DNA of 64,000 nucleotides from Cedecea neteri (GCF_000757825.1 NZ_CP009451.1:1860001-1924000), one strand, 5' to 3'; positions 44,691-56,724 are shown, numbered from the stretch's first letter. A program made the numbers and translations. Notes: generated from the sequence alone by a model not told the origin.

Positions 44691-47597
44691 ATGCCTTTTA
44701 CACTTGGTCAACGTTGGATCAGCGATACCGAAAGCGAACTGGGACTGGGAACCGTGGTGGCGCTGGATGCGCGTATGGTCACCCTGATCTTCCCGGCAAC
44801 GGGTGAAAATCGTCTGTACGCCAGAAATGACTCCCCGATCACCCGCGTCATGTTTAACCCGGGCGATGTGATTACCAGCCATGAAGGCTGGCAGCTGAAA
44901 GTTGATGAAGTTAAGGAAGAAAAGGGTTTACTCGCCTACCTCGGCACGCGTCTCGATACCGAAGAACAAGACGTTCTGCTGCGTGAAGTATTCCTCGACA
45001 GCAAGCTGGTATTCAGCAAGCCGCAGGACCGTCTGTTTGCCGGGCAAATCGACCGCATGGACCGCTTTGCCCTGCGTTTTCGCGCGCGTAAGTACCAAAG
45101 CGAACAATCTCGCCAGATCTGGAGCGGCCTGCGCGGAATGCGCACCAGCCTGATCCCACATCAGCTGAACATCGCCCACGACGTCGGTCGTCGCCACGCT
45201 CCGCGCGTTCTGCTCGCAGATGAAGTCGGGCTGGGTAAAACCATTGAAGCCGGGATGATAATCCACCAACAATTGCTGGCCGGTAGCGCCGAGCGCGTGC
45301 TGATTGTGGTGCCAGAAACCCTGCAGCATCAGTGGCTGGTAGAAATGCTGCGCCGCTTTAACCTGCGTTTCGCCCTGTTTGACGATGAACGCTACGCGGA
45401 AGCCCAGCACGACAGCAGCAACCCGTTTGATACCGAACAGTTGGTGATTTGCTCCCTGGACTTTGTGCGCCGCAATAAGCAACGCCTGGAAAATCTGTGC
45501 GAAGCGGAATGGGACCTCCTGGTCGTCGATGAAGCCCACCACCTGGTGTGGAGCGAAGACGCGCCAAGCCGAGAATATCAGGCCATTGAACAGCTTGCCG
45601 AGCATGTACCCGGCATCCTGCTGCTGACCGCAACGCCTGAACAGCTGGGTATGGAAAGCCACTTTGCGCGCCTGCGCCTGCTGGATCCAAACCGCTTCCA
45701 TGATTTTGCGATGTTTGTTGAAGAGCAGCAAAACTATCGCCCGGTTGCCGATGCCGTCGCCCTGCTGCTGGCGGGCAATCGCCTGACAGACGATCAGCTG
45801 AATACCATGGGTGAACTGATTGGCGAGCAGGATATCGAGCCCCTGCTGCAAACCGCCAACAGCGACCGCGATGGCAGCGAAGCCGCGCGCCAGGAGCTGG
45901 TCTCCATGCTGATGGACAGGCACGGCACCAGCCGCGTGCTGTTCCGTAACACCCGTAACGGCGTGAAGGGCTTCCCGAAACGCGAGCTGCATACTATTCG
46001 CCTGCCGCTGCCCACGCAGTATCAGACGGCGATTAAAGTTTCCGGCATCATGGCCGCGCGTAAATCCGTGGAGGATCGCGCCCGCGACATGCTGTATCCG
46101 GAGCAGATTTATCAGGAGTTCGAAGGCGATACCGGCACCTGGTGGAACTTCGATCCGCGCGTCGAATGGCTGATGGGCTACCTGACCAGCCACCGCTCTC
46201 AGAAAGTGCTGGTCATCTGCGCCAAAGCCGCGACGGCGCTTCAGCTGGAGCAGGTTCTGCGCGAGCGCGAAGGTATCCGTGCCGCCGTCTTCCATGAAGG
46301 CATGTCCATCATCGAACGCGACCGCGCCGCGGCCTGGTTTGCGGAAGAAGATACCGGCGCTCAGGTCCTGCTGTGTTCCGAAATTGGCTCAGAAGGCCGT
46401 AACTTCCAGTTCGCCAGCCAGCTGGTGATGTTTGACCTGCCGTTTAACCCAGACCTGCTGGAACAGCGTATCGGCCGTCTGGACCGTATCGGCCAGGCAC
46501 ACGACATCCAGGTTCACGTTCCCTATCTGGAAAAAACCGCTCAGTCAGTGCTGGTGGAGTGGTTCCACGCGGGCCTCGATGCCTTCGAACATACCTGCCC
46601 GACCGGCCGCACGATTTATGACAGCGTCTATCCGCAGCTGATCGAGTATCTTGCTGCCCCGGAAAATACCGAAGGTTTTGACGCCCTGATCAAACAGTGC
46701 CGCGAGCAGCACGATGCCCTCAAGCAGCAGCTTGAGCAGGGGCGTGACCGCCTGCTGGAAATTCACTCCAACGGCGGTGAAAAAGCGCAGGCGCTGGCTG
46801 AAGCCATTTCAGAACAGGATAACGACACCAACCTCGTTAGCTTTGCGATGAACCTGTTCGACATCGTCGGGATTAACCAGGACGATCGCGGTGATAACAT
46901 GGTGGTTCTGACCCCGTCCGATCATATGCTGGTGCCGGACTTCCCGGGCCTGCCGGAAGACGGCTGCACCATCACCTTCGAACGCGACGTCGCACTGTCC
47001 CGCGAAGATGCGCAGTTCGTCACGTGGGAACACCCCATCATCCGCAACGGTCTGGATTTGATCCTTTCCGGTGATACCGGCAGCTGCGCCCTGTCTCTGC
47101 TGAAAAACAAGGCGCTACCGGTCGGGACGCTGCTGCTGGAGCTGGTTTACGTTGTTGAGGCCAAAGCGCCTAAACAGCTGCAGCTCAATCGCTTCCTGCC
47201 GCCGACGCCGGTGCGCATGCTGGTGGACAAAAACGGCACCAACCTCGCGGCGCAGGTGGAGTTTGAAAACTTTAACCGCCAGCTCAGCGCGGTTAACCGC
47301 CATACCGGCAGCAAGCTGGTGAACGCCGTGCAGTCCGACGTTCACGCTATTCTGCAGGTGGCGGAAGAGAAGGTTGCCGATGCGGCACAGGCGCTGATCG
47401 ACGCGGCACGTGAAGAAGCGGATGAGAAGCTCAGCGCGGAACTGTCCCGTCTGGAAGCGTTGAAGGCCGTTAACCCTAACATTCGTGACGACGAGCTGGC
47501 GGCTATTGAAACCAATCGCCAGCAGGTGATGGAAGCCCTGAGCCAGGCTAACTGGCGTCTCGACGCGCTGCGCCTGATTGTCGTGACGCACCAGTAA
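44691..47597 (+). CDS. rapA: RNA polymerase-associated ATPase RapA
   Basis: RapA (HepA) is a Swi2/Snf2-type ATPase bound to RNA polymerase that promotes its recycling after transcription. The product is 968 residues, the E. coli length. Tudor-like N-terminal domains (about residues 1-107) precede the motor. Walker A GLGKT is at residues 180-184 and DEAH lies in [10 protein letters not shown]. The second RecA lobe includes the [19 protein letters not shown] block. It is followed by an ERIC element and rluA. Confidence 0.98.
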   Translation: MPFTLGQRWISDTESELGLGTVVALDARMVTLIFPATGENRLYARNDSPITRVMFNPGDVITSHEGWQLKVDEVKEEKGLLAYLGTRLDTEEQDVLLREVFLDSKLVFSKPQDRLFAGQIDRMDRFALRFRARKYQSEQSRQIWSGLRGMRTSLIPHQLNIAHDVGRRHAPRVLLADEVGLGKTIEAGMIIHQQLLAGSAERVLIVVPETLQHQWLVEMLRRFNLRFALFDDERYAEAQHDSSNPFDTEQLVICSLDFVRRNKQRLENLCEAEWDLLVVDEAHHLVWSEDAPSREYQAIEQLAEHVPGILLLTATPEQLGMESHFARLRLLDPNRFHDFAMFVEEQQNYRPVADAVALLLAGNRLTDDQLNTMGELIGEQDIEPLLQTANSDRDGSEAARQELVSMLMDRHGTSRVLFRNTRNGVKGFPKRELHTIRLPLPTQYQTAIKVSGIMAARKSVEDRARDMLYPEQIYQEFEGDTGTWWNFDPRVEWLMGYLTSHRSQKVLVICAKAATALQLEQVLREREGIRAAVFHEGMSIIERDRAAAWFAEEDTGAQVLLCSEIGSEGRNFQFASQLVMFDLPFNPDLLEQRIGRLDRIGQAHDIQVHVPYLEKTAQSVLVEWFHAGLDAFEHTCPTGRTIYDSVYPQLIEYLAAPENTEGFDALIKQCREQHDALKQQLEQGRDRLLEIHSNGGEKAQALAEAISEQDNDTNLVSFAMNLFDIVGINQDDRGDNMVVLTPSDHMLVPDFPGLPEDGCTITFERDVALSREDAQFVTWEHPIIRNGLDLILSGDTGSCALSLLKNKALPVGTLLLELVYVVEAKAPKQLQLNRFLPPTPVRMLVDKNGTNLAAQVEFENFNRQLSAVNRHTGSKLVNAVQSDVHAILQVAEEKVADAAQALIDAAREEADEKLSAELSRLEALKAVNPNIRDDELAAIETNRQQVMEALSQANWRLDALRLIVVTHQ

Positions 47598-47608
47598 ATA
47601 TGCGTCGC

Positions 47609-47733
47609 TTTACTCAAATCATTCGAGTTGCAGCAAGGCGGCAAAAGAAAGAATTCCCAGGAGCTTACTAAGTAAGTGACTGGGATACATGAGAGCAGCC
47701 AACGCGGCTGCAGCTTGAAGGATGCAGAGTAAA
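47609..47733. repeat. ERIC element (enterobacterial intergenic repeat)
   Basis: This is a 125-bp imperfect palindrome. Its centre, CCCAGGAGCTTACTAAGTAAG then TGACTGGG, matches the core used for ERIC primers. The outer arms TTTACTC...TTCGAGTTGCAG and CTGCAGCTTGAAGGAT...GAGTAAA are inverted copies. It fills nearly the entire rapA-rluA gap, and its right end reaches the rluA start codon. Confidence 0.88.
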
Positions 47734-48392
47734 TGCTGATGGAACCTTACAATCCGCCTCTTGATCCCTGGCTGGTCATTCTTTATCAGGATGAGCACAT
47801 CATGGTGGTTAACAAGCCAAGCGGCCTGCTGTCCGTCCCGGGGCGTCTTGAGGAGCACAAAGACAGCGTGATGACGCGAATTCAGCGCGACTTCCCGCTG
47901 GCGGAATCGGTCCATCGGCTTGATATGGCAACCAGCGGCGTGATTGTCGTGGCGTTGACCAAGGCGGCAGAGCGGGAGTTAAAGCGCCAGTTCCGCGAAC
48001 GCGAACCTAAAAAGCAGTACGTAGCCCGCGTTTGGGGCCATCCGCGGCCGGAAGAAGGTTTGGTTGATTTGCCGCTGATTTGCGACTGGCCTAATCGGCC
48101 AAAGCAAAAGGTGTGTTATGAAACGGGAAAATCTGCGCAGACCGGGTATCAGGTGCTGGACTACGCGGCGGATAATACCGCCCGTATCCAACTGAAGCCG
48201 ATTACCGGGCGATCGCACCAGCTCCGCGTTCACATGCTGGCGCTTGGGCATCCGATTCTCGGTGACCGCTTCTACGCCACGCCGGAGGCGCTGGCAATGG
48301 CACCAAGGCTTCAACTCCATGCCGAGATGCTGACCATCACGCACCCAGGCTACGGCACGCCAATGACCTTTAAAGCTCCGGCTGACTTCTAA
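47733..48392 (+). CDS. rluA: 23S rRNA/tRNA pseudouridine synthase RluA
   Basis: RluA isomerises U746 of 23S rRNA and U32 of certain tRNAs to pseudouridine. The product is 219 residues, as in E. coli. The catalytic aspartate is D64 in the HRLD motif at residues 61-64, followed by ATSG. The KxxxGRSHQLRVHM block near residue 155 is also typical. The ATG at 47733 is favoured because an AAGGA (47718-47722) lies ten bases upstream, within the right arm of the ERIC element; a second ATG at 47739 is too far from it. Confidence 0.96.
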   Translation: MLMEPYNPPLDPWLVILYQDEHIMVVNKPSGLLSVPGRLEEHKDSVMTRIQRDFPLAESVHRLDMATSGVIVVALTKAAERELKRQFREREPKKQYVARVWGHPRPEEGLVDLPLICDWPNRPKQKVCYETGKSAQTGYQVLDYAADNTARIQLKPITGRSHQLRVHMLALGHPILGDRFYATPEALAMAPRLQLHAEMLTITHPGYGTPMTFKAPADF

Positions 48393-48394
48393 AG

Positions 48395-48422
48395 AAAGGC
48401 CTCTCATTTGAGAGGCCTTTTT
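48395..48422. terminator. Bidirectional terminator between rluA and djlA
   Basis: A perfect 11-bp stem (48395-48405 with 48410-48420, core GGCCTCTC/GAGAGGCC) and a 4-base loop end in T-rich sequence on the + strand and TTTCTTTA on the - strand. It serves the convergent rluA and djlA ends, starting three bases after the rluA stop. Confidence 0.88.
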
Positions 48423-49235
48423 CTATTTAAACCCTTTTGAGGTTTTAATCAGGTCGTATGCGCCCTGAATTTCCTGCGCTTTTTGCTTCGCCATCTGCAT
48501 CATTTCAGGCGGCAGACCTTTTGCCACCAGCTTATCCGGGTGATGTTCACTCATTAACTTGCGGTAAGCACGCTTAATAACCGTTGGTTCATCGCTGCTT
48601 TTTACCCCAAGCACCTTGCAGGCATCCTCCAGCGTCGGCCCTCTTTGCTGCTGAGCGAAGCCGCCCTGGGATTGCTGATACTGCCCGCCGCCAAACTGCT
48701 GACCGCCCTCCATCATGCGCAGGAACTGGTCGAACTGGCCGCGAGAGATACCCAGCTCTTCGGCTATCACATAAAGCACCTGACGCTCATTTGGATGCAG
48801 TGAACCGTCGGCAAACGCGGCCTGGATCTGGATTTCCAGAAACATCCGAATGAGGTCCGAGCGGCCAAAACAGACGCTTCGCATCTGCCTCATTTTCTCT
48901 CTGAGCGGGTAGTTATTTTCTTTCCCGGCACGGAATGCACGCTGCGCCGCTGCGCGGCCCTCTCCGTGAAGCTGCATTCTGTCCATCAGTAAAGAAGCAA
49001 TTTGAATATCCGCCTCTGTCACCCGACCTTTCGATTTGGTGAGATGCCCCATCACTTCAAAGGTGGTAGAAAAAAATAGCGCCTGGCGCTGCTGCTGGTT
49101 AGCAAACCAGGCCCCGCGACGGCTGCGGGCTTTATCGAACATGTGGCCGACAAGAAAACCTATCACCACGCCCCAAAAGCCGCCGCCCGAGATTAAACCC
49201 AAAGCAACACCGAGTACTTTTCCCCAATACTGCAT
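48423..49235 (-). CDS. djlA: Membrane-anchored DnaK co-chaperone DjlA
   Basis: DjlA is an inner-membrane J-domain protein that stimulates DnaK and influences the Rcs capsule pathway. The product is 270 residues (E. coli 271). A single glycine-rich transmembrane segment lies about residues 7-31. A TerB-like helical domain spans about 55-185, then a Gly/Gln-rich linker. The C-terminal J domain (about 205-270) carries the essential HPD in SEHHPDKL. It is divergent from lptD. Confidence 0.96.
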   Translation of the reverse strand: MQYWGKVLGVALGLISGGGFWGVVIGFLVGHMFDKARSRRGAWFANQQQRQALFFSTTFEVMGHLTKSKGRVTEADIQIASLLMDRMQLHGEGRAAAQRAFRAGKENNYPLREKMRQMRSVCFGRSDLIRMFLEIQIQAAFADGSLHPNERQVLYVIAEELGISRGQFDQFLRMMEGGQQFGGGQYQQSQGGFAQQQRGPTLEDACKVLGVKSSDEPTVIKRAYRKLMSEHHPDKLVAKGLPPEMMQMAKQKAQEIQGAYDLIKTSKGFK

Positions 49236-49416
49236 ATACTCCCCAAATCGTCATGCTGTCGTCTAGAATTTGCTTTATCATACCCGCCATTGATAGCGGT
49301 GCCTAACGGCATACTGCTAACGGGCTGGATTAACACTAGCGCTGTGGTGATGAGTACGTTAGTCTCTGACCGTTTGCCTTCGCTATACCCTGATGACGGA
49401 ACAACAAATAACACGT

Positions 49417-51780
49417 ATGAAAAAACGTATTCCCACCTTGCTGGCCACATTGATTGGCTCAGCCCTTTATAGCCAACAAGGTATGGCTGCCGACCTTGCC
49501 TCGCAGTGTATGTTGGGTGTCCCAAGCTACAATCGTCCTTTGGTGCAGGGCGACGGCAATAACCTGCCTGTCACCATCCAGGCCGATCACGCCAAAGGTG
49601 ACTATCCGGATAACGCTGTTTTTACCGGGAATGTTGACGTCCAGCAAGGCAACAGCCGCCTGCAGTCAGACGAAGTTCAACTTCATCAGAAGCAGGTTGA
49701 AGGCCAGCCGGATCCGGTGCGCACCGTCGATGCCTTAGGTAATGTGCATTACGATGACAATCAGGTCATCCTGAAAGGTCCGAAAGCGTGGTCGAATTTA
49801 AACACCAAAGATACTAACGTCTGGAGCGGGGATTACCAGATGGTTGGCCGCCAGGGTCGCGGTACCGCGGACCTCATGAAGCAGCGTGGCGACAACCGCT
49901 ATACCATCCTCGAAAACGGGACGTTTACCTCCTGTCTGCCGGGTTCTAATACCTGGAGCGTGGTCGGCACCGAAGTGATTCAGGACAGGCAGGAAGAAGT
50001 GGCGGAGATTTGGAACGCCCGCTTTAAGCTGGGCCCTGTGCCGGTCTTCTACAGCCCTTATCTGCAGCTCCCGATTGGCGATAAACGCCGCTCGGGCTTC
50101 CTGATCCCTGGCGCTAAATACAGCACCAACAACGGGATTGAGTTCGCTCTCCCGTATTACTGGAACATTGCGCCAAACTTTGATGCCACCATTACGCCTC
50201 ACTATATTGATAAGCGCGGCGGCATTCAGTGGCAGAACGAATTCCGCTATCTGACCCAGGCGGGTACAGGCCTGATGGAGTTTGACTATCTGCCGTCTGA
50301 TGACGAATACAAGAACGAGCCGGGCGTGCCTCAGGGTGAAAAAGATCGCCGCTGGCTGTTCTACTGGAACCACAGCGGGGTGATGGACCAGGTGTGGCGC
50401 TTCAACGTCGACTACACCAAAGTCAGCGACTCACGCTACTTCAACGACTTTAGCTCCCAGTACGGCAACAGTACCGACGGTTACGCCACGCAAAAATTCA
50501 GCGTCGGCTACGCCATCGAAAACTTTGACGCCACGCTGTCGGCTAAGCAGTTCCAGGTCTTTGCTAACCAGCTGGGTGCAGGGACAAGTTCCTACCGCGC
50601 TGAGCCGCAGTTGGATCTCAACTTTTATCAAAACGACGTAGGTCCGTTCGATACCCGAGTCTATGCTCAGGCCGTCAAGTTCACCAACGTAAACAGCAAC
50701 ATGCCGGATGCTACGCGCCTGCATCTCGAGCCGGTCATCAACCTGCCGCTGTCCAACGGCTGGGCAAGTCTGAACACCGAAACCAAGCTGATGATGACCC
50801 ATTATCAGCAGGACAATCTGGATAAATACAAACAGAACATCAATAGTGCGAGTACGCTAGAAAGCACGGTTAACCGCACGCTGCCGCAGTTTAAAATGGA
50901 CGGCAAGCTGATTTTCGATCGTGATATGGACTCCGTTGCCGGCTGGACGCAAACGCTGGAACCACGTGCTCAATACCTGTACGTGCCATACCGCAACCAA
51001 AGTGCGATCAACAACTACGACTCATCCCTGCTGCAGTCTGACTACAGCGGGCTGTTCCGTGACCGTACTTATGGCGGCCTTGACCGCATTGCCTCCGCCA
51101 ACCAGGTGACGACCGGCGTAACATCTCGCGTTTATGATGACGCTTCCGTTGAACGTTTTAACGTATCCGCTGGTCAAATCTACTATTTCACCCAGTCCCG
51201 TACCGGGGATGACAATATTAACTGGGAGAAAGATAAGAAAACCGGCTCTATGCTTTGGGCCGGTGATACTTACTGGCGCATGACCGATCGTTGGGGCCTG
51301 CGTGGCGGGGTGCAGTACGATGCTCGTCTTGGCAGCGTAGCGAACGGCAGTGGAGCCATTGAATACCGCCGGGATACCGACCGTATGGCGCAGTTGACCT
51401 ATCGTTATGCCAGCCCGGAGTATATTCAGGCAACGTTGCCAGCATACTCCACCGCCGATCAGTATAAAGAAGGGATCTCGCAGGTAGGTATGGTAGCCAG
51501 TTGGCCGATCGTTGACCGCTGGTCAGTCGTTGGTGCCTACTACTACGATACCAATGCCCGGCAGTCCGCTGACTCTATGTTCGCCGTACAATATAGCTCT
51601 TGCTGCTATGCAATTCGTGTTGGCGTCGAGCGTAAAATCAACGGCTGGGAAAATAACATGAGTAAATACGATAACGTAATCGGCTTTAACATCGAGTTAC
51701 GTGGCCTGAGCTCTAACTATGGCCTGGGTATTCCGCAGATGTTGCGTTCTAACATTCTGCCGTACCAGAGCTCGATGTAA
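49417..51780 (+). CDS. lptD: LPS assembly outer-membrane protein LptD
   Basis: LptD (Imp) is the outer-membrane beta-barrel that with LptE inserts lipopolysaccharide into the outer leaflet. I choose the ATG at 49417 ([12 protein letters not shown]), which gives a proper 24-residue signal peptide and 787 residues (E. coli 784); an upstream ATG at 49393 would add eight residues before the signal. C31, a cysteine in SCLPGS near 173, and the CC pair in [11 protein letters not shown] provide the disulfides needed for function. The N-terminal OstA jellyroll precedes the barrel. surA follows after 58 bases. Confidence 0.97.
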   Translation: MKKRIPTLLATLIGSALYSQQGMAADLASQCMLGVPSYNRPLVQGDGNNLPVTIQADHAKGDYPDNAVFTGNVDVQQGNSRLQSDEVQLHQKQVEGQPDPVRTVDALGNVHYDDNQVILKGPKAWSNLNTKDTNVWSGDYQMVGRQGRGTADLMKQRGDNRYTILENGTFTSCLPGSNTWSVVGTEVIQDRQEEVAEIWNARFKLGPVPVFYSPYLQLPIGDKRRSGFLIPGAKYSTNNGIEFALPYYWNIAPNFDATITPHYIDKRGGIQWQNEFRYLTQAGTGLMEFDYLPSDDEYKNEPGVPQGEKDRRWLFYWNHSGVMDQVWRFNVDYTKVSDSRYFNDFSSQYGNSTDGYATQKFSVGYAIENFDATLSAKQFQVFANQLGAGTSSYRAEPQLDLNFYQNDVGPFDTRVYAQAVKFTNVNSNMPDATRLHLEPVINLPLSNGWASLNTETKLMMTHYQQDNLDKYKQNINSASTLESTVNRTLPQFKMDGKLIFDRDMDSVAGWTQTLEPRAQYLYVPYRNQSAINNYDSSLLQSDYSGLFRDRTYGGLDRIASANQVTTGVTSRVYDDASVERFNVSAGQIYYFTQSRTGDDNINWEKDKKTGSMLWAGDTYWRMTDRWGLRGGVQYDARLGSVANGSGAIEYRRDTDRMAQLTYRYASPEYIQATLPAYSTADQYKEGISQVGMVASWPIVDRWSVVGAYYYDTNARQSADSMFAVQYSSCCYAIRVGVERKINGWENNMSKYDNVIGFNIELRGLSSNYGLGIPQMLRSNILPYQSSM

Positions 51781-51838
51781 TTCACTTTGACGAATACTCT
51801 AAATAATCCGCTTTGCGGCTAAGTAAAATGGAAAAAGT

Positions 51839-53131
51839 ATGAAGAACTGGAGAACGCTGCTTCTTGGTGTCGCCCTCGTAGCGAACACGGCTTTTGCAGC
51901 CCCGCAGGTTGTCGACAAAGTAGCAGCCGTAGTCAATAACGGCGTAGTCCTTGAAAGCGATGTTGACGGCTTAATGCAGTCGGTCAAAATGAACTCACGC
52001 GACGCGGGGCAACAGCTTCCCGATGACGCGACGCTGCGCCACCAAATCGTTGAACGTCTGATCATGGATCAAATCATCCTGCAGATGGGTCAGAAGATGG
52101 GCGTGAAGATAACCGACGATGAGCTCGATCAGGCCATCGCCAACATCGCCAAACAGAACAACATGACCATGGATCAGATGCGTAGCCGTCTGGCCTATGA
52201 TGGCGTGAACTACAGCACCTACCGCAGCCAGATTCGTAAAGAGATGACGATTTCGGAAGTGCGTAACAACGAAGTGCGCCGTCGCGTTTCCATTCTGCCG
52301 CAGGAAGTTGACTCCCTGGCGCAGCAGGTCGGTAACCAGAACGACAGCAGCACCGAGCTGAACCTGAGCCACATTTTGATTGCCCTGCCTGAAAACCCAA
52401 GCTCCGCTCAGGTTGATGACGCAGAAAAGCAGGCACGTAACGTGGTCGATCAGGCTCGTAACGGCGCCGACTTCGGCAAACTCGCTATCAGCTATTCGGC
52501 CGATCAGCAGGCGCTGAAAGGCGGCCAGATGGGTTGGGGTCGTATTCAGGAGCTGCCTTCAATTTTTGCCCAGGCATTAAGCACGGCGAAGAAAGGCGAC
52601 ATCATCGGGCCGATTCGTTCAGGCGTGGGCTTCCATATCCTGAAAGTTAACGACCTGCGCGGCCAGAGCCAGAATATTTCGGTTACCGAAGTTCACGCTC
52701 GTCACATCCTGCTGAAAACGTCACCGATCCTGAACGATACTCAGGCACGCCAGAAACTGGAGCAGATTTCTGCTGATATTAAGAGCGGAAAAACGACGTT
52801 CGCTGCGGCGGCAAAAGAGTTCTCTGACGATCCGGGCTCAGCAAATCAGGGCGGCGATCTGGGTTGGGCGGCAACGGATATTTATGACCCAGCCTTCCGT
52901 GATGCGCTGCAGAAGCTGAACAAAGGCCAGATGAGCGCGCCGGTGCACTCTTCCTTTGGCTGGCACCTGATCGAACTGCTGGACACCCGCAAAGTCGACA
53001 GAACCGATGCGGCACAAAAAGATCGTGCCTACCGCATGCTGTTCAACCGCAAGTTCTCCGAAGAAGCGCAAACCTGGATGCAGGAACAGCGCGCCAGCGC
53101 TTACGTGAAAATCATAGGCAGCAATGGCTAA
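51839..53131 (+). CDS. surA: Periplasmic chaperone/PPIase SurA
   Basis: SurA escorts outer-membrane proteins, LptD included, through the periplasm. The product has 430 residues (E. coli 428). A signal peptide ([20 protein letters not shown]) precedes the mature [12 protein letters not shown]. The N-terminal chaperone domain is followed by two parvulin domains, about residues 173-274 and 284-383. They contain SHILIALPE and [10 protein letters not shown] starts and GGQMGWG and GGDLGWA motifs. Its 3' end overlaps pdxA by 8 bases. Confidence 0.98.
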   Translation: MKNWRTLLLGVALVANTAFAAPQVVDKVAAVVNNGVVLESDVDGLMQSVKMNSRDAGQQLPDDATLRHQIVERLIMDQIILQMGQKMGVKITDDELDQAIANIAKQNNMTMDQMRSRLAYDGVNYSTYRSQIRKEMTISEVRNNEVRRRVSILPQEVDSLAQQVGNQNDSSTELNLSHILIALPENPSSAQVDDAEKQARNVVDQARNGADFGKLAISYSADQQALKGGQMGWGRIQELPSIFAQALSTAKKGDIIGPIRSGVGFHILKVNDLRGQSQNISVTEVHARHILLKTSPILNDTQARQKLEQISADIKSGKTTFAAAAKEFSDDPGSANQGGDLGWAATDIYDPAFRDALQKLNKGQMSAPVHSSFGWHLIELLDTRKVDRTDAAQKDRAYRMLFNRKFSEEAQTWMQEQRASAYVKIIGSNG

Positions 53132-54113
53132 CATCTTTCGTGTGACCATCACTCCCGGCGAACCCGCCGGGATTGGTCCCGACCTGGTCGTCGCGTTAGC
53201 GCAACGCGACTGGCCCGTTGAACTGGTCGTCTGCGCTTCTCCCGAATTGTTACTCTCCAGAGCATCCCTGCTCGGCCTCCCACTGACGCTACAGCCTTTC
53301 CAGGCCGATCAACCGGCAAAACCACAGGCCGCAGGCACGCTGACCGTGCTGCCCGTTGAACTGCGCGCGTCGGTCGTTCCGGGGCAGCTGGATGTGCGTA
53401 ACAGCGCTTATGTGGTTGAGACGCTGGCTCGCGCCTGCGATGGCTGTCTGAGCGGAGAGTTTGCAGCCCTGATTACCGGTCCGGTGCATAAAGGCATCAT
53501 CAACGATGCCGGCATTCCGTTTATCGGCCATACCGAGTTCTTTGAAGAACGTTCGCACAGCGAAAAAGTGGTGATGATGCTGGCGACGGAAGAGCTTCGC
53601 GTTGCCCTGGCCACCACACACCTGCCGCTGAAAGCAATTTCTGACGCCATTACGCCGGATTTGCTACGCCAGATTGTCACCATCCTGTATCATGACCTGC
53701 AGACCAAATTTGGTATCCCGCAGCCGCATGTGCTGGTCTGCGGTCTCAATCCGCACGCCGGGGAAGGTGGCCATATGGGCACCGAAGAGATAGACACCAT
53801 TATCCCGGTGTTAAATGAGATGCGCGCTTTAGGGATGCACCTTTCTGGCCCACTTCCGGCAGATACGCTATTCCAGCCCAAATACCTCGATAGTGCTGAC
53901 GCCGTACTGGCGATGTATCACGATCAGGGGCTGCCCGTGTTGAAATACCAGGGCTTCGGCCGCGCGGTGAATATCACTCTGGGATTACCTTTTATCCGCA
54001 CATCGGTTGACCACGGCACGGCTCTAGAGCTGGCAGGCCAGGGAAAAGCCGACGTCGGCAGTTTTATTACGGCGCTTAATCTCGCCATTAAAATGATTGT
54101 TAATAGTCAATGA
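53124..54113 (+). CDS. pdxA: 4-hydroxythreonine-4-phosphate dehydrogenase
   Basis: PdxA oxidises 4-phosphohydroxy-L-threonine in pyridoxal phosphate synthesis. The product is 329 residues, as in E. coli. The [12 protein letters not shown] opening, the metal-binding histidines in [20 protein letters not shown] and [11 protein letters not shown], and the [10 protein letters not shown] block are present. It overlaps surA by 8 bases and rsmA by four, within one long operon. Confidence 0.98.
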   Translation: MANIFRVTITPGEPAGIGPDLVVALAQRDWPVELVVCASPELLLSRASLLGLPLTLQPFQADQPAKPQAAGTLTVLPVELRASVVPGQLDVRNSAYVVETLARACDGCLSGEFAALITGPVHKGIINDAGIPFIGHTEFFEERSHSEKVVMMLATEELRVALATTHLPLKAISDAITPDLLRQIVTILYHDLQTKFGIPQPHVLVCGLNPHAGEGGHMGTEEIDTIIPVLNEMRALGMHLSGPLPADTLFQPKYLDSADAVLAMYHDQGLPVLKYQGFGRAVNITLGLPFIRTSVDHGTALELAGQGKADVGSFITALNLAIKMIVNSQ

Positions 54114-54934
54114 ATACTCGAGTCCACCAGGGCCACCTTGCCCGCAAACGTTTTGGACAAAACTTCCTTAATGACCAGTTCGTTATCGACAGTATTGTCT
54201 CCGCTATTAATCCACAGCCAGGCCAGGCGATGGTCGAAATCGGGCCGGGCCTCGGGGCCTTAACCGAGCCGGTGGGTGAACGCATGGATAAAATGACCGT
54301 TATCGAACTGGACCGCGATCTCGCCGCCCGTTTGCAAACGCATCCGTTCCTTGCACCTAAGCTGACAATTTATCAGCAGGACGCCATGACCATGGATTTC
54401 GGCGAGCTTTCGCAGAAAATCGGCCAGCCGTTGCGCGTCTTTGGTAACCTGCCATATAACATCTCTACGCCGCTGATGTTCCACCTCTTTAGCTATACTG
54501 ATGCTATTGCGGACATGCACTTCATGCTGCAAAAAGAGGTGGTTAACCGCCTGGTTGCCGGACCAAACAGTAAAGCTTACGGTCGTCTGTCGGTGATGGC
54601 GCAGTACTATTGCAACGTCATTCCTGTGCTTGAAGTACCGCCTACGGCGTTCACTCCAGCACCGAAGGTAGACTCTGCCGTCGTGCGTCTGGTGCCACAC
54701 GCCACCTTACCGAATCCGGTAAAAGAGCTGCGCGTGCTGAGCCGCATCACTACGGAAGCATTTAATAAGCGTCGTAAAACGATCCGTAATAGCCTTGGCC
54801 ACCTGTTCAGTGCCGAAGTGCTGGCGGAGCTGGGCGTCGATGCTACACTGCGTGCAGAAAACATTTCCGTTGCTCAGTACTGCAAGCTTGCAAACTATCT
54901 GGCTGATAACCCACAGCAGCCGTCGGAGAGCTAA
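54110..54934 (+). CDS. rsmA: 16S rRNA dimethyladenosine transferase RsmA (KsgA)
   Basis: RsmA dimethylates A1518 and A1519 of 16S rRNA; loss gives kasugamycin resistance. The product is 274 residues (E. coli 273). The FGQNFLND entry motif, the SAM-binding [13 protein letters not shown] and the catalytic [11 protein letters not shown] motif are visible. It overlaps the pdxA stop (ATGA) and is followed by apaG after 3 bases. Confidence 0.98.
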   Translation: MNTRVHQGHLARKRFGQNFLNDQFVIDSIVSAINPQPGQAMVEIGPGLGALTEPVGERMDKMTVIELDRDLAARLQTHPFLAPKLTIYQQDAMTMDFGELSQKIGQPLRVFGNLPYNISTPLMFHLFSYTDAIADMHFMLQKEVVNRLVAGPNSKAYGRLSVMAQYYCNVIPVLEVPPTAFTPAPKVDSAVVRLVPHATLPNPVKELRVLSRITTEAFNKRRKTIRNSLGHLFSAEVLAELGVDATLRAENISVAQYCKLANYLADNPQQPSES

Positions 54935-54937
54935 ACC

Positions 54938-55315
54938 ATGCTTGATTCGCCCCGCGTATGTGTTCAGGTACAAAGCTTTTATATTGAGTCGCAGTCCTCG
55001 CCCGAGGACGAGCGTTTCGTATTTGCGTACACCGTCACTATCCGCAACCTGGGGCGAACGGCGGTTCAGCTACTTGGCCGTTACTGGTTGATCACCAACG
55101 GTAACGGTCGGGAAACCGAGGTTCAGGGCGAAGGTGTTGTTGGCGAGCAGCCGCACATTGAGCCGGGTAACGACTACCAGTACACCAGCGGAGCGGTCAT
55201 CGAAACGCCGCTCGGCACTATGCAGGGCCATTACACAATGGTCGATGCGCAGGGAGAGGCCTTCAAGGTCGAGATTCCCGTTTTCCGTCTGGCCATTCCA
55301 ACCTTCATTCACTGA
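54938..55315 (+). CDS. apaG: ApaG (DUF525 family protein)
   Basis: ApaG is a small immunoglobulin-like protein of the DUF525 family, also known as the CorD name in Salmonella. Its molecular role is not settled. The product is 125 residues, the family length. The core [39 protein letters not shown] and [18 protein letters not shown] blocks are all conserved. It sits between rsmA and apaH with gaps of three and four bases, so all three are co-translated. Confidence 0.95.
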   Translation: MLDSPRVCVQVQSFYIESQSSPEDERFVFAYTVTIRNLGRTAVQLLGRYWLITNGNGRETEVQGEGVVGEQPHIEPGNDYQYTSGAVIETPLGTMQGHYTMVDAQGEAFKVEIPVFRLAIPTFIH

Positions 55316-55319
55316 TACC

Positions 55320-56171
55320 ATGTCTACATATCTGATTGGCGATGTTCACGGCTGCTACGATGAACTGATCGCGTTATTGCAGCAGGTTAATTTCAATCCT
55401 GAAGAAGATACGCTCTGGCTGACGGGCGACCTGGTGGCCAGGGGCCCTGCTTCTCTGGAGGTGCTGCGCTATGTTCGCAGCCTTGGGGACAGCGTACGTA
55501 TGGTGCTTGGGAACCACGACCTGCATCTGCTGGCCGTGTTTGCGGGCATCAGCCGTAACAAGCCTAAAGACCGTATCACGCCGCTGCTGGAAGCCCCGGA
55601 CGCCGACGAGCTTCTTAACTGGCTTCGCCGCCAGCCGCTCATTCAGGTGGATGAGGAGAAAAAACTCGTCATGTCGCACGCAGGGATCACGCCGCAGTGG
55701 GATATCGAAACCGCGCAGGCCTGTGCGCGTGACGTAGAGGCCGTTTTGTCGAGCGACAGCTATCCGCTCTTCCTGGACGCAATGTATGGCGATATGCCAA
55801 ACAACTGGTCCAGCGATCTGTCCGGCCTGGCACGCCTGCGTTTCATCACCAACTCGCTCACCCGCATGCGCTACTGCTTCCCTAACGGCCAGCTGGATAT
55901 GTACTGCAAAGATACGCCAGAGAAGGCGCCTTCGCCGCTGAAGCCCTGGTTTGCAATTCCCGGCCCCGTCACCGCCGAATATTCCGTGGCCTTTGGTCAC
56001 TGGGCATCTTTAGAAGGGAAAGGCGCGCCGGAAGGCATCTATGCGCTGGATACGGGATGCTGCTGGGGGGGAGATCTGACCTGCCTGCGCTGGGAAGATA
56101 AAAGCTGGTTCGTACAGCCTTCAAACCGCCAGCAGGATAGCGATGAAGGTCAGGCGGCCGTCGCCTCCTGA
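55320..56171 (+). CDS. apaH: Diadenosine tetraphosphatase ApaH
   Basis: ApaH symmetrically hydrolyses Ap4A to ADP and acts as the Np4-RNA decapping enzyme in E. coli. The start at 55320 ([11 protein letters not shown]) gives 283 residues. The metallophosphatase signature is complete: GDVHG near residue 7, GDLVARGP, and GNHDLH. Upstream in-frame codons overlap apaG and are not needed. It closes the lptD-surA-pdxA-rsmA-apaG-apaH operon and converges on folA. Confidence 0.97.
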   Translation: MSTYLIGDVHGCYDELIALLQQVNFNPEEDTLWLTGDLVARGPASLEVLRYVRSLGDSVRMVLGNHDLHLLAVFAGISRNKPKDRITPLLEAPDADELLNWLRRQPLIQVDEEKKLVMSHAGITPQWDIETAQACARDVEAVLSSDSYPLFLDAMYGDMPNNWSSDLSGLARLRFITNSLTRMRYCFPNGQLDMYCKDTPEKAPSPLKPWFAIPGPVTAEYSVAFGHWASLEGKGAPEGIYALDTGCCWGGDLTCLRWEDKSWFVQPSNRQQDSDEGQAAVAS

Positions 56172-56176
56172 GACAG

Positions 56177-56202
56177 AGCTCTCTCCCTGGCGGGAGAGAG
56201 CT
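56177..56202. repeat. Perfect hairpin between apaH and folA
   Basis: A perfect 11-bp stem AGCTCTCTCCC/GGGAGAGAGCT (56177-56187 and 56192-56202) with a TGGC loop fills the gap between the convergent stops. A T tract does not follow it on either strand, so it is probably a 3' stabilising structure or a Rho-assisted terminator. Confidence 0.6.
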
Positions 56203-56208
56203 AAAAAC

Positions 56209-56688
56209 TTAGCGACGTTCCAGAATTTCGAAGCAGTAGCCGTGCGAGTTGTTATCGTCGGCATCATGGAATTCGCTGAAGGTTGACTGCCATTCGTCAG
56301 GATCGTAATCCGGGAAATGCGTGTCCCCTTCCACTTCCGCATCAATGTGGGTCAGGTAAAGGCGCTGCGCCTTCGGCAGAAACTGTTCGTACACACGCCC
56401 ACCGCCAATCACCATGATTTCTTCGGCATCGCCACAGGCTTTGATGGCCTCTTCAACCGATGTCACCCACTCAACGCGATCGTCATTTCCAGCTTTGCTG
56501 CTGATGACGATGTTTTTACGTCCCGGCAGCGGGCGGCCAATCGACTCCCAGGTCAGGCGTCCCATAACGACGGGCTTGTTTAGCGTATTGCGCTTGAACC
56601 AGGCCAGGTCACCAGGCAAATCCCATGGCATGGCGTTTTCCATACCGATAACGCGATCTACCGCTAAAGCAGCAATCAGACTGATCAT
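56209..56688 (-). CDS. folA: Dihydrofolate reductase
   Basis: FolA reduces dihydrofolate to tetrahydrofolate with NADPH and is the target of trimethoprim. The product is 159 residues, equal to E. coli. The catalytic D27, and L28, W30, F31 and T35 of the substrate pocket, are present, as is the cofactor loop [11 protein letters not shown] and GGGRVYEQ. Two differences from E. coli stand out: Gly instead of Ala at 26 and Leu instead of His at 45. A typical promoter lies upstream. Confidence 0.98.
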   Translation of the reverse strand: MISLIAALAVDRVIGMENAMPWDLPGDLAWFKRNTLNKPVVMGRLTWESIGRPLPGRKNIVISSKAGNDDRVEWVTSVEEAIKACGDAEEIMVIGGGRVYEQFLPKAQRLYLTHIDAEVEGDTHFPDYDPDEWQSTFSEFHDADDNNSHGYCFEILERR

Positions 56689-56724
56689 TCGTATAACCTA
56701 AGGATGATGAAAAAAATTGCCGCC

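Noticed and set aside
44928..46295. 455-codon open frame on the - strand across rapA
   Set aside because: It is antisense to the strongly conserved rapA gene, has no recognisable domain and is best explained by the codon usage of rapA.
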